Shown here: in pieces, positions 37,264 through 46,394 of the stretch
Numbering within the stretch: the first letter of the stretch is position 1
How the letters are laid out: every line of letters starts with the position of its first letter
Source: Gammaproteobacteria bacterium 42_54_T18
GTDB lineage: Bacteria > Pseudomonadota > Gammaproteobacteria > Pseudomonadales > Ketobacteraceae
Reading direction: 5' to 3'
DNA length: 64,000 nt
Assembly (NCBI GenBank): GCA_002163245.1
Contig: MAAL01000127.1
Span: 62,001 to 126,000, forward strand
Position numbers and translations under genes: made by a program
The notes under the pieces: model-generated
The model's database searches: none
Seen by the model: only the letters and a program-made list of their open reading frames with translations
Told to the model about the DNA's origin: nothing

Positions 37264-38739
37264 ATGAAGACCAACATTGCTACGAGTAACCTCCCTATCC
37301 AACGTTTAATTATTTGCGTTCTATTTGCTTTTACAACACAAGCCTTTTCTGCTTCTGTCAGCGCCACAACAACCAAAGCCACAACAATAAGTTCAGCAAT
37401 AGACGTCAATAATTTCACTTTGGATAACGGGCTACACGTAATCCATCATTACCGCCCTTTCAGTAACTCCGTAACATTACAAATCGTGGTTGGCGGGGGA
37501 CTAGACCAATACTCATGTGATAAACAACAAACACCACATGTGCTAGAACACATGCTACTTGCTGAAACCAGTCGTTTTGCAGAAGGAGAAATGCGACAAA
37601 CCATCAAGAACCTAGGCGGATCAATAAACGGGTATACTGCCCTGGAATACACACACTATAGCGCAACACTTCATTCTGATTACCTAGAAACCGGATTAGA
37701 TATGCTCTACTCCGTTGTGCTTGAACCTGAGTTATCACACAAGACTCTCAAAAAAAGCATTACGGCCGTTCACGCTGAAGTTGGAACAACTGACAATGTC
37801 ATTAAAAACCTTATCAATAACACTCCTGCCGTAAAAAATTTAGGGGTTGCACGACTTTACGCCAACAGTAATCTCGATTGCACAACAAAAAGCTCTCCCA
37901 GTGCAATTTCACTAACAGAAACTCAAAAGGCTTACGATACGTTATATCACCCTTCCAACATGACCCTAATTATATTGGGCAATGTTAAGATGACGCAGCT
38001 CTCTCCAGGTTTACTGAACCCCTTTAGAAAAGTCAACGGCCCCAAAGTCGTCCCCAACAACAAAGTCTCACTATTAACTACCGATACAACACCTATTATC
38101 GAGCACGAAAAATTCGCTGAATCAAAAGTACACGTAAGCTTGCTACTGCCGGCAACGGGTAAAGGCTCAGGAAACACCGCGGCCTTTCAACTGATTAGCG
38201 ATTATTTTGGCGAAGTATTATTTAACGATTTAAGAATACGCCTTGGCATCGCCTATTCTCCACGAGCAATGTATATAGCCGGCAGTGATCTTGGACACAT
38301 TTATGTAACCGCAGAAACAACGCTTAAAGGGGAAGAAAAAGTTAGAGAATCCCTTTTATTTCACTACAGAAACTTAATCGCTAAAGGTATACCGGAAGAG
38401 GACATTAGTCGTTTGAAAAAACGTGCTATTTTAAAACTTGAAAGTGAAGAGCGAAAAAACATCAAAATCGCGCAACAGATACGACACCACCGATTACAAA
38501 TAAAAAATACGGGGCGCATGCCAAATGCCGTCGATGAAATTAAAGGACTAACCTCTCTGTCCATAAAACAGGTCATTGACGGACACTTCCCTCAACAACC
38601 CATCTTAACGATACTTAGGCCTCTAAATAATAGCGAACTCATTCAAAGGCTTTTGCTCATTGTTATTATCTCATGTCTAATCGCATTGCCATTATTTCGT
38701 TGGTTGCGCAAACGCAGAGAGCAGAAAGCCATCAAATAA
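37264..38739 (+). CDS. M16-family peptidase, periplasmic, with C-terminal membrane helix
   Basis: A 491-residue M16 peptidase. A hydrophobic N-terminus (LIICVLFAFTTQAFSA) exports it. The zinc motif HVLEH puts His 92, Glu 95 and His 96 in place, and the third ligand is probably the Glu in AVHAEVGTT. After two M16 domains comes a C-terminal membrane helix (about 463-480) and a basic tail (RWLRKRREQK), which would leave the protease anchored in the inner membrane facing the periplasm. M16 enzymes usually have no such tail. The conserved HVLEHMLLAETSRF is more divergent than in typical members. It is 53 bases after gcdH. Confidence 0.85.
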   Translation: MKTNIATSNLPIQRLIICVLFAFTTQAFSASVSATTTKATTISSAIDVNNFTLDNGLHVIHHYRPFSNSVTLQIVVGGGLDQYSCDKQQTPHVLEHMLLAETSRFAEGEMRQTIKNLGGSINGYTALEYTHYSATLHSDYLETGLDMLYSVVLEPELSHKTLKKSITAVHAEVGTTDNVIKNLINNTPAVKNLGVARLYANSNLDCTTKSSPSAISLTETQKAYDTLYHPSNMTLIILGNVKMTQLSPGLLNPFRKVNGPKVVPNNKVSLLTTDTTPIIEHEKFAESKVHVSLLLPATGKGSGNTAAFQLISDYFGEVLFNDLRIRLGIAYSPRAMYIAGSDLGHIYVTAETTLKGEEKVRESLLFHYRNLIAKGIPEEDISRLKKRAILKLESEERKNIKIAQQIRHHRLQIKNTGRMPNAVDEIKGLTSLSIKQVIDGHFPQQPILTILRPLNNSELIQRLLLIVIISCLIALPLFRWLRKRREQKAIK

Positions 38740-38751
38740 AGACCAGAGCAA

Positions 38752-39567
38752 CTAGGCCTCTACATGCCCTTCTTCGACCTCTGAAACCGCAACACCAAAC
38801 CCAGGATGTAACAACTCAAATAGCGCTACAAACTCGTGGGTTAATTTGTGCTTAGGATAAGCATGAATTAACGGCAAGGACTGATCATGGGACTCTCTCA
38901 TTTTTATCGAACTTGAAAGGAATGCATTCAAAATAGGCAAATTCTCATCCCTTAACTCTTGAATGATTCGCTGAGGTAAACTTGCCCGCGGCTGATACTG
39001 ATTAACAACAATGCCTTCCACATCCAAATCTTCATTATGATCTGAACGCGTTTCATCTATATTATCCATCAATGTATATAACGCTTGGCGCGAAAACGCA
39101 TCACAATCAAACGGGATTAAGCAAGCATCAGCAGCAATTAACGCAGACATTGAGTAAAAGTTAAACGCTGGCGGTGTATCTATATAAATAGCATCATAAC
39201 CTTGCAATGACGCAATACCGTCTCGAAGTTTATAGATTTTATGTTTAGCTTCCAATTGCGCCATAATATCCCCAAGCTCAGGGTTAGCAGCAATAACATC
39301 CAGATTTTCAAATGGTGTAGAAAGAACAAAGTCTTTTAATTTACGTCGATTCCGACCACGAAAGGATAACGTTTGCGCAAAGAAAACACCGATATCATTG
39401 TCGGCAGTGTCAGTATCTGTGCCCAGTAAGTATTGTGTGGTGTTACACTGCGGATCCAAATCTATGATCAGGGTTCGCAACCCTCTATCAGCACTTATCG
39501 CTGCCAAATTTGTCGCAATACTGGATTTACCGACTCCGCCTTTTTGATTAAAGACAACTCTTCGCAT
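38752..39567 (-). CDS. ParA-family ATPase without ParB
   Basis: A 271-residue ParA/MinD-type ATPase. The deviant Walker A is KGGVGKSS at the start (residues 9-16), followed by LIIDLDPQCNTTQYLLG and IYIDTPPAFNF. There is no N-terminal DNA-binding domain, so it is of the short type. No parB gene is adjacent. It is downstream of a YkvA-type gene by 20 bases and probably in its operon. Orphan ParA proteins often place cargo such as chemoreceptor arrays, carboxysomes or granules. A phasin gene is divergent just upstream. The link is inference. Confidence 0.85.
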   Translation of the reverse strand: MRRVVFNQKGGVGKSSIATNLAAISADRGLRTLIIDLDPQCNTTQYLLGTDTDTADNDIGVFFAQTLSFRGRNRRKLKDFVLSTPFENLDVIAANPELGDIMAQLEAKHKIYKLRDGIASLQGYDAIYIDTPPAFNFYSMSALIAADACLIPFDCDAFSRQALYTLMDNIDETRSDHNEDLDVEGIVVNQYQPRASLPQRIIQELRDENLPILNAFLSSSIKMRESHDQSLPLIHAYPKHKLTHEFVALFELLHPGFGVAVSEVEEGHVEA

Positions 39568-39587
39568 GTAGCATTCCCCGCTTTACG

Positions 39588-39980
39588 TTACATTATTGGC
39601 ACATCAGTTGTTTTTGAACGAGTTCGCAGTTTAAGGGAAATTAGCGTCTCTTCAACTCTTTTCTTTATTGTTGGAGATATATAAGGGGCTACCGCTGCAA
39701 GTGCTGACGCCAAAACACCAAGGTCATCAACAAAACCAACAACAGGGGTTACATCAGGTATCGCATCAGGCACCACGATGAAATACCCCAACGCAGTAAT
39801 CACTGTACATTTTACCCACAAAGGCACATCGGCCGCTTTAGCCAGGTAAAACAACTGCAGCACCGTAGTTGCCAACTTTGTACCCTGCCTACTTTTTAAC
39901 AGTGGTAAAACCGATATTACTTTGGTCAATAATTTCTCACGATTATACTCTGAGGCATAAGACGGATCACTGTTCTGCAT
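39588..39980 (-). CDS. YkvA family protein (DUF1232)
   Basis: A 130-residue protein with the DUF1232 core: VPLWVKCTVITALGYFIVVPDAIPD, followed by VVGFVDDLGVLASAL. The PDxIPD...GFxDD pattern is the family mark. The core is hydrophobic and probably membrane-linked. Function is unknown for the family. A GGAGAG ribosome site lies before the ATG. It is the first gene of a pair with the orphan ParA and is divergent from a phasin-like gene 149 bases away. Confidence 0.85.
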   Translation of the reverse strand: MQNSDPSYASEYNREKLLTKVISVLPLLKSRQGTKLATTVLQLFYLAKAADVPLWVKCTVITALGYFIVVPDAIPDVTPVVGFVDDLGVLASALAAVAPYISPTIKKRVEETLISLKLRTRSKTTDVPIM

Positions 39981-40129
39981 ATCACTCTCCAGACTTCCCT
40001 AACCTCGATGTAGAATTACGAAATTATTCTTCGTTCAGTATACCCTTCTCGGTTGACCTCATGTCAATATATCAATAACTTAGAGGGTTAGTTCTTCAAC
40101 CACATTCAACAACATGCAAGGAGTAAATA

Positions 40130-40501
40130 ATGAGCACTTCAGATGAAATCAAACGTAATTCCCATAATATTTGGCTAGCAGGCCTAGGGGCTTATTCGAC
40201 CATAGAATCTGAAGGCGATAAAACATACGAAAGCCTACTGGCAAAAGGTAAGTTGGTAGAAAGTAAAAATGATGCTAAAGATGAAAATGCAGGCAAATCT
40301 ACCCCTGATACTCGTCTAAATGACCTAAAGTCTAAGGCTAATCAAACAATGGATAGAATTGAGAAAGCATTTGATTTACGTGTATCCTCCGCTCTAAGCC
40401 GATTAGGGATCAGCACAAGATCTGACTTAAGTGATTTAAATGCTAAGATAGAGTCATTGACCCAAGCCCTTGAGCAAGCAACAAAGCAATTAAAAGAATA
40501 A
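40130..40501 (+). CDS. Phasin family protein (polyhydroxyalkanoate granule)
   Basis: A 123-residue protein with the start of the PhaI/PhaF-type phasins: NSHNIWLAGLGAYSTIESEG, then a lysine- and aspartate-rich linker and a C-terminal coiled coil (LSDLNAKIESLTQALEQATKQLKE). Phasins coat polyhydroxyalkanoate granules. The strong AAGGAG and spacing fit high expression. No PHA synthase gene is in the window. It is followed by a small membrane-protein gene. Confidence 0.85.
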   Translation: MSTSDEIKRNSHNIWLAGLGAYSTIESEGDKTYESLLAKGKLVESKNDAKDENAGKSTPDTRLNDLKSKANQTMDRIEKAFDLRVSSALSRLGISTRSDLSDLNAKIESLTQALEQATKQLKE

Positions 40502-40546
40502 CGCTCACGGCAATTCGCACCAATCACATTGCATGAGCCAAATTGC

Positions 40547-40894
40547 ATGAACCAAATCGCCACCATTGTTATCACCGCTCTACTCTCGAGCATGTTCACC
40601 ATCGGCCTAGGCTATTTTCTAATCCGGCGCATACTACGAGAACATGCAGAGCAAAATGCCCAACGTTACCTAGACCGCTTCAAAGAAGAGATTGGTCCAG
40701 TTATGGAGGCTCGTGTAAAAAAAGGGGTTAAAGACGGTGTTAGGGAAGGTGTCGCATCACTGCCTTCTCGAGAAGTTATTCGGGAAACAACTCGTACAAT
40801 GGCCAAAACAGGTGCCGACCTTGTAGGCGATACGTTAAAACCTCTTCTCAGCCGACGCGCCAAACGCAGGGGTTATGATGATCCCGATGACTAA
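40547..40894 (+). CDS. Small membrane protein with amphipathic C-terminal region
   Basis: A 115-residue protein with a membrane helix at about residues 4-25 (ATIVITALLSSMFTIGLGYFL), then a highly charged helix (VKKGVKDGVREGVASLPSREV) and a basic tail ending in acidic residues. I do not recognise a family. The ATG at 40547 is chosen over a TTG at 40529; the DNA around them is an imperfect tandem copy of ATTGCATGAGCCAA, so the start is unsure. It follows the phasin gene by 45 bases and may share its transcript. Confidence 0.6.
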   Translation: MNQIATIVITALLSSMFTIGLGYFLIRRILREHAEQNAQRYLDRFKEEIGPVMEARVKKGVKDGVREGVASLPSREVIRETTRTMAKTGADLVGDTLKPLLSRRAKRRGYDDPDD

Positions 40895-40917
40895 CCACCT
40901 GACACCCTACATACAAT

Positions 40918-41718
40918 CTATTCCTTCCGACCTCGCCACCTAGCACCGCCACGTAACCGTGGTACCAATAAGACAACGGCAACGGTTAGCATAATCATCG
41001 TATCAAGCGACATATCATTTACCGCTAACATTTCGAGGTAACCATTGTGGGTCAAAAATGCCACAATGATCAAAATAAAGCCAATTACAGTGCTAAACTG
41101 GTTGGCTCTCCGATCTGATTCTAGCATCATTCGTATACGGTTAATTTCGTCAGATTGCTTTTGCTGCGCACGATTTTGTTCTTTTAACATCACCAACGTT
41201 TCATTGACCAGTTGTGGCAAGTGTTCAATACGACTCATCCAAGCGGGTTCATGCTCCCTCAAGGCTCGTAAAACATCTTCAAAACTTTCAAATTCCGGCA
41301 ACCAATATTGAATGATCTTACGCAGCAGTGCCCAAACACTGTATTCGGATGCAATTTCCAATAATTCGGCCAATAGCTCTGTATCACCACTAACCTTGAC
41401 CTTCTCTTCAATCTCCGACAACGTGGTATCGTCAACAGGAGAAACCCCCAAAACGTGACGAGCAAACATCCAAGAGCTCATTTTTAAACGTGCATCAATT
41501 GGCCCTTCATGATCGGCAAATAACTGAATGCCGTCGTCACAGAAAGATAAGTAAAACGAAAAGTCGGGGTCATGGGTTTTAACACGAATAACACGACCAG
41601 AAAAAGCCCTCAAACGAGCTATCGCATTTGGGTCATAGGAAAGCGCTTGGTTAATCGCTGCTTCCAACAACTCAACAACCAGCATTTGGCCTATCGATTC
41701 ATTATTTTCTGCCGACAT
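40918..41718 (-). CDS. SCP2/UbiJ-like protein with C-terminal membrane helices
   Basis: A 266-residue protein from the ATG at 41718 (MSAENNESIG); the frame runs to a TTG at 41736. The N-terminal 110 residues look like the sterol-carrier (SCP2) domain of UbiJ: VELLEAAINQALSYDP, FSGRVIRVKTHDPDFSFYLSF, DARLKMSSW and VKVSGDTELLAEL. A coiled-coil follows, then two hydrophobic helices (VIGFILIIVAFLTH and MIMLTVAVVLLVP) and a basic tail. UbiJ has no membrane part, so this is a membrane-tethered relative. The lipid bound is unknown. Confidence 0.7.
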   Translation of the reverse strand: MSAENNESIGQMLVVELLEAAINQALSYDPNAIARLRAFSGRVIRVKTHDPDFSFYLSFCDDGIQLFADHEGPIDARLKMSSWMFARHVLGVSPVDDTTLSEIEEKVKVSGDTELLAELLEIASEYSVWALLRKIIQYWLPEFESFEDVLRALREHEPAWMSRIEHLPQLVNETLVMLKEQNRAQQKQSDEINRIRMMLESDRRANQFSTVIGFILIIVAFLTHNGYLEMLAVNDMSLDTMIMLTVAVVLLVPRLRGGARWRGRKE

Positions 41719-41892
41719 ACTGCCCCCCACTACCAACTACCCTTGCCAACCAACAACAGGTGTGTAGAAAAACACCCACCCTTTAAAGTCTTACATTCTT
41801 TACATCGCTCAGTGACCTGTACCAACACGCCGCAACACTCCACCAATACAATTAATCAGGGAGAATAACAAAAAGTACGTAACTTTCCTATT

Positions 41893-41922
41893 TTGACGGG
41901 TATACTAGCCACCCTGTATAGT
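41893..41922 (+). promoter_or_regulatory. Probable sigma-70 promoter for the DUF445 pair
   Basis: TTGACG (41893-41898) and TATAGT (41917-41922) are separated by 18 bases, close to consensus. It lies 65 bases before the ATG at 41988. Confidence 0.6.
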
Positions 41923-41987
41923 CACTCGTTCGAACCTTACTCCAAAAACGGAGGCTTAGGTAGGTATAAAGGAATTAGGCAATAATA

Positions 41988-43223
41988 ATGTCGGAATTTT
42001 TTGTTGAGTTTTATAACCACCCTGATTTTTGGAAATACGCACTTATCCCATTTATTGCCGCAATCGTTGGCTGGGGCACAAACTGGGTAGCGATTAAAAT
42101 GACATTTTACCCCGTCAAACCATTTGGGTACCCTCCCTTTTTCGGCTGGCAAGGCATCATTCCCGCCAAAGGTGAAAAGATGGCTGGCATTGTCGTTGAC
42201 AATACCTTGGCCAAAATAAGTACAATTCAGGAAATATTCCAAGAGTTTGAACCAGACGCTATCGCACATCATGTTATTAAAGTTGCTGACGCTCGAATTG
42301 AAGAGTTTACCGACGACATCATGAGTGAGAAAAACGCCATTTTATGGGAAAACTTACCCAACCTCGTTAAAAACCGAATATATTCGCGGGCCAGAAAGCA
42401 GCTCCCTCAAATTATGGATAATTTGATGGAAGACCTACAAGCCAATATAGAAGACCTTATTGACCCCAAAGCATTAATCATCAAAGAATTGACAGAAGAT
42501 AAAGCCATGATGAACCGCGTTTTCCAAGAATGTGGCGAAGCTGAATTTAAGTTTATTATAAACTCTGGTCTTGGGTTCGGCTTTCTGTTTGGGATTATGC
42601 AAATGTTTGCCTGGTACATGGCCGAACAAAACTGGTTACTCCTCCCTGCTTTTGGCTTATTTGTAGGTCTTGCGACCAATTGGTTAGCTTTACGCCTAAT
42701 ATTTCAACCCCTAAACCCAATTTATATCTTCGGTTTTAAAATCCAAGGACTATTCCTCGGCCGCCAGAATGCGGTAGCCGAGGTGTTCTGCCGAATCATC
42801 ACTGCGGAAGTACTTACCGTAGGTAGCGTAATGAGCGAGATCTTTCGAGGGGACAAATCGGATCGCACCAAATCCCTCATCAAAAAACACCTACGGCCAC
42901 TTATTGATGGCGGCGTTGTAAAAACTGTAGCCCAACTAACAGTCGGGCCAGAGGGGTTTGTTGATTTAAAGCGTACCATTGAAGCCAAAACCATTGAAAT
43001 GTCACTTGAATCCTTTGAAGATCCAACATTTATTAAAGAGCGCGGCGTTGTAATTGAAAAAATGTTCAGAGAACGTATGCAAGCAATGTCCTCTGAAGAA
43101 TTTCAAGATTTATTACGCCCCGCCTTCCAAGAGGATGAATGGATTTTGATCACCGTTGGTGGTGCCTTAGGCCTTGCAGCCGGTTTTGCACAACTGTTCT
43201 TGATGTTTGCAGATACTTTTTAA
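41988..43223 (+). CDS. DUF445 family membrane protein
   Basis: A 411-residue DUF445 protein. Two related repeats are seen: an N-terminal membrane helix followed by GWGTNWVAIKMTFYPVKPFG, and a second, after a central membrane pair, with GLATNWLALRLIFQPLNPIY. Each is followed by a helical region with GIIPAKGEKMA- or LFLGRQNAVAEVF-type stretches. A last helix (VGGALGLAAGFAQLFLMF) closes the protein. The family is widely spread and uncharacterised, with membrane ends and a long helical middle. It is followed by a divergent paralogue. Confidence 0.88.
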   Translation: MSEFFVEFYNHPDFWKYALIPFIAAIVGWGTNWVAIKMTFYPVKPFGYPPFFGWQGIIPAKGEKMAGIVVDNTLAKISTIQEIFQEFEPDAIAHHVIKVADARIEEFTDDIMSEKNAILWENLPNLVKNRIYSRARKQLPQIMDNLMEDLQANIEDLIDPKALIIKELTEDKAMMNRVFQECGEAEFKFIINSGLGFGFLFGIMQMFAWYMAEQNWLLLPAFGLFVGLATNWLALRLIFQPLNPIYIFGFKIQGLFLGRQNAVAEVFCRIITAEVLTVGSVMSEIFRGDKSDRTKSLIKKHLRPLIDGGVVKTVAQLTVGPEGFVDLKRTIEAKTIEMSLESFEDPTFIKERGVVIEKMFRERMQAMSSEEFQDLLRPAFQEDEWILITVGGALGLAAGFAQLFLMFADTF

Positions 43224-43255
43224 GACAGAAAACACTCTAAGTAAAAACCAAAAAA

Positions 43256-43283
43256 CAGAGGGCCAATTGGCACAAGCCCTCTG
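43256..43283. terminator. Weak stem-loop after the first DUF445 gene
   Basis: CAGAGGGC (43256-43263) pairs with GCCCTCTG (43276-43283) over a 12-base loop. No U-tract follows, so termination may be partial. Confidence 0.4.
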
Positions 43284-43463
43284 CGCCCCTCACCCTCATA
43301 TCTCATTCAATGTAAAATCCTTCATTCCTCGATACAATTTTCCTTAAATATTCAGTAGAATGCGTTACTTAGCTACGATGTATGGTTTCTAGCGATAAAG
43401 GGAATAATAGAAAGAGCATGACGCCTTTTTCAATAACATCAAAACAAGGGTGGGTTGCCCCCT

Positions 43464-44672
43464 ATGTTTGAGCACTTGCCGTCCAACCAATGGCTGCTTA
43501 TCCTCTGCATTCCTATTGTAGGGGCGATGATTGGCTGGGCGACTAACGTACTTGGTTGTATATTGACTTACGGAGCTAACCCCAAAAGCAACTGGGGCCT
43601 TATTCACTTTAAACAGAAATACTTTACACAACTATTTTATCAACAATTACTTCGTGGCCGCCTATCTAGCACCCAGCTATACGAGCACATGGGGCCAGAG
43701 AAAATGGTCAAACATATCGTTCAAAGCATACGACCCCGCCTTGACAGCATTATTGACGATGCGATGGAAACTGATCACGATATTTTTTGGGAAAATCTAC
43801 CCATCACGGTTAAAAACCGCTTTTATGCTCGCGCCCATAAACTACTTCCTCGCATTATTGATGACCTTGTAGAAAGTATTGGTGACAGCATAGGCAGACT
43901 CATAAAACCCGAACACATCATTTTGAAAAATCTCACATCTAACGAGATGTCTATTGGGTGGATTGTGAAACAAACCTACATTGGTGAAATACAAAAACTC
44001 CCTATTAGAGGCCTATTAATTGGTTATACACTGGGCCTAGGGCTACTTATCGCTTGGCTTATGATTCCTCATTGGGCCTTATTAGTCGGTGGATACTGTG
44101 TGATTGCAATCGCCACCACATGGTTCGGCCAGAGCAAGCTTACCAATGCCAAACCACACACACTTAACATTTCAAATATACTCGCTACAAACGCTTTATC
44201 CCCACATTCTGTTGTCAACGCTTTGTTGTCGGGAAGTAGTGGTAAACATACCCATAGCTTAATCAAAAAGCACTCAGCGCCAATTATTGAACAAGCCTCT
44301 CTTCGCGCCTTTACCCAACTTACCATTGGCCCTACTGGCTATGCAGCAGTCAAGCACCAACTGACAAAAAACATCAAAAGCGCCTACGCAGAAGCACTTA
44401 ATGACAAACGCTTTAATGACGCTCAACGCCAACGCATAGAGACCTACATAACTCAAAGCATCACACCGCCGTCTAACCAAGCCAGCAGCCAAGGCATGCG
44501 TGAAGACCAAGCGATACAATCAAACCAAACTAAGTACAACATTAAAAATGACCCATCCGCAATATTCATACAACAGGTCAAAAAAATACAAATGCTTGTT
44601 TTATTACCTATAGCACTATTGGTGGGAAGCTTTGCAGGTATAACACTCCAACTTCTTATTTGGAATACTTAG
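43464..44672 (+). CDS. DUF445 family membrane protein, divergent paralogue
   Basis: A 402-residue relative of the preceding gene. The first signature reads GWATNVLGCILTYGANP instead of GWGTNWVAIKMTFYP, and the second has IAIATTWFGQSKL rather than LATNWLALRLIF, so both conserved N-W-A-x-K motifs are eroded. The helical segments between (FWENLPITVKNRFYARAHKLLPRIIDDLVE) still match the first copy well. Start at the ATG 43464 or an upstream TTG 43455. The cupin gene begins 3 bases after the stop, so the pair is co-transcribed. Confidence 0.8.
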   Translation: MFEHLPSNQWLLILCIPIVGAMIGWATNVLGCILTYGANPKSNWGLIHFKQKYFTQLFYQQLLRGRLSSTQLYEHMGPEKMVKHIVQSIRPRLDSIIDDAMETDHDIFWENLPITVKNRFYARAHKLLPRIIDDLVESIGDSIGRLIKPEHIILKNLTSNEMSIGWIVKQTYIGEIQKLPIRGLLIGYTLGLGLLIAWLMIPHWALLVGGYCVIAIATTWFGQSKLTNAKPHTLNISNILATNALSPHSVVNALLSGSSGKHTHSLIKKHSAPIIEQASLRAFTQLTIGPTGYAAVKHQLTKNIKSAYAEALNDKRFNDAQRQRIETYITQSITPPSNQASSQGMREDQAIQSNQTKYNIKNDPSAIFIQQVKKIQMLVLLPIALLVGSFAGITLQLLIWNT

Positions 44673-44675
44673 ACC

Positions 44676-45059
44676 ATGCAGCACAAACCATATAAAACAG
44701 CACACCCAGAGATTATTGCCAGCGTCACCAAAGATGGTTCGATCATTCGTGAGTTGATGCATCCCTCAACTCACAAAGCCAAAAAGCAAAGCCTTGCTGA
44801 AGCAATTATCCCTCGTAACCAATCAACAAAACCCCATCGCCACGTCACCTCAGAAGAGATATATCATGTTCTAGCGGGAAGCGGCACCATGAAGATAGAA
44901 GGTAACAACTTTCCCATACAGGAAGGCGACAGCATTTGTATCGCACCAGGAGAAACCCATAACGTCACTAACACAGGGTTACCAGATTTAGTGATATTGT
45001 GCTGCTGCTCTCCGCCTTATAGTCACGATGACACCGAAATCATTGGCGAGAAAAGCTAA
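44676..45059 (+). CDS. Small cupin-domain protein
   Basis: A 127-residue single-domain cupin. The first cupin motif is PHRHVTSEEIYHVLAGSG (His, His and Glu as metal ligands), the second PGETHNVTN with a further His. The core barrel resembles mannose-6-phosphate isomerase-like and general metal-binding cupins. It may be an isomerase, a dioxygenase-like protein or a ligand-binding domain; I cannot tell. It starts 3 bases after the second DUF445 gene. Confidence 0.85.
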   Translation: MQHKPYKTAHPEIIASVTKDGSIIRELMHPSTHKAKKQSLAEAIIPRNQSTKPHRHVTSEEIYHVLAGSGTMKIEGNNFPIQEGDSICIAPGETHNVTNTGLPDLVILCCCSPPYSHDDTEIIGEKS

Positions 45060-45075
45060 ACATTTACATCGCAGA

Positions 45076-46245
45076 CTAGGCCTCAAGTGCCCCATACATA
45101 GCCTCGACCAACGACCTTGCTCTTGGATCCACCATCAAATATGGCCCCATTTGATTCATCACGTAACCGAACCCAATTTCTTTCTCGGGATCAGCAAACC
45201 CAAGAGACCCACCCGACCCCGGATGCCCAAAAGCACACATACCCGAACCAAAACCCGTTTCTGGGTTGTCACGCTGCTGTAACAAAAAACCCGGACCAAA
45301 ACGTGTAGTAATGTCCAAAACATTATCTAAGCCGTCACTTAACGTCTCGCCACACCGGTGTATCGCTTGTTCAGATAGAAATGAATTCCCACCAACAGCC
45401 GCACCGTACAGAGTTGCCAAGCCACGAGCATTGCTATGACCCGTTGCCGACGGTAACTCCATTCGTTTCCACTCATCACGATTTGAACTTGTCATGAGAC
45501 TCTGGGGATTAAGCAGAGCTTTGGCAAGCACGCCCTCTCTATCCGCCACGATTTTATCAAACAAAAAAATTCGTCCATTTTCAGGCATACAAGATGACGA
45601 CTTCAACTGTGCAACGCGACACATCGCCTCTTCAGGCACTCCAATATAAAATTCAACACCAAGCTTCGAAATAATCTCCGCCTGCAAATACTCGTCGATA
45701 CTGCAACCTAGTACACGCTTGAACACCTCACCAATCATCCAGCCACCAGATACCATGTGATATCCATGACTCACACCAGGTTCCCACCAAGGGCGCTCAT
45801 CAGCAAACCTTGCCGTCATATAATCCCAATCAAACAAGGCATTATCTGGAACAGGGTCTCTAAGTGCAGGAACCCCAGATCGATGAGCCAACAGCCATGA
45901 CAGAGTGATGTCCCGCTTTCCTTTTTGCCCAAACTCTGGCCAAAAGTACGTTACTTTTGCATCTAAATCTAACAGCCCTGCATCCAGAGCATGCTGAATA
46001 CACAGGGCAGCAATGCCTTTTGTAGATGAAAAAACATTAACAATGGAGTCCTTCTCCCATGGAACAATGGCTTTTTTGTCGCTATAACCCGCCCATAAAT
46101 CAACCACCAATTTACCGTGTTGAACGATTGCGACTGCGGAACCTAGCTCACCACCAGAGTGCATATTCTCTACAAACTGTTGCTTCACCCGTAAAAATTT
46201 CTCGTCACAAAAACCTTCCACCGAAAGGTTAGATAACACCGCCAT
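45076..46245 (-). CDS. Serine hydrolase of the beta-lactamase fold (EstB-like family VIII)
   Basis: A 389-residue serine hydrolase. The S-x-x-K motif SSTK is at residues 73-76, followed by GIAALCIQHALDAG. The Tyr motif is probably in the GYHMVSGGWMIGEV stretch, and HPGSGGSLGFAD is the third, KTG-like, region. No signal peptide is visible, so it is unlikely to be an exported beta-lactamase; cytoplasmic esterases of this fold fit better. It is convergent with the cupin gene. Confidence 0.88.
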   Translation of the reverse strand: MAVLSNLSVEGFCDEKFLRVKQQFVENMHSGGELGSAVAIVQHGKLVVDLWAGYSDKKAIVPWEKDSIVNVFSSTKGIAALCIQHALDAGLLDLDAKVTYFWPEFGQKGKRDITLSWLLAHRSGVPALRDPVPDNALFDWDYMTARFADERPWWEPGVSHGYHMVSGGWMIGEVFKRVLGCSIDEYLQAEIISKLGVEFYIGVPEEAMCRVAQLKSSSCMPENGRIFLFDKIVADREGVLAKALLNPQSLMTSSNRDEWKRMELPSATGHSNARGLATLYGAAVGGNSFLSEQAIHRCGETLSDGLDNVLDITTRFGPGFLLQQRDNPETGFGSGMCAFGHPGSGGSLGFADPEKEIGFGYVMNQMGPYLMVDPRARSLVEAMYGALEA

Positions 46246-46394
46246 AAATCATCCTTTTATCAAATCAGATCCACACTTAAACGAACGATAGTGCAAATCA
46301 ATCAATATATTAGGTTAAGAACCTAAAACGTGACATTAAACTTGCATAAAGACTAATACTACACATAATGGGTTAATAACTATAACAATAATAA

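Noticed and set aside
45076-46245. Antibiotic-resistance beta-lactamase
   Set aside because: No signal peptide and EstB-like esterase character; resistance is not supported.
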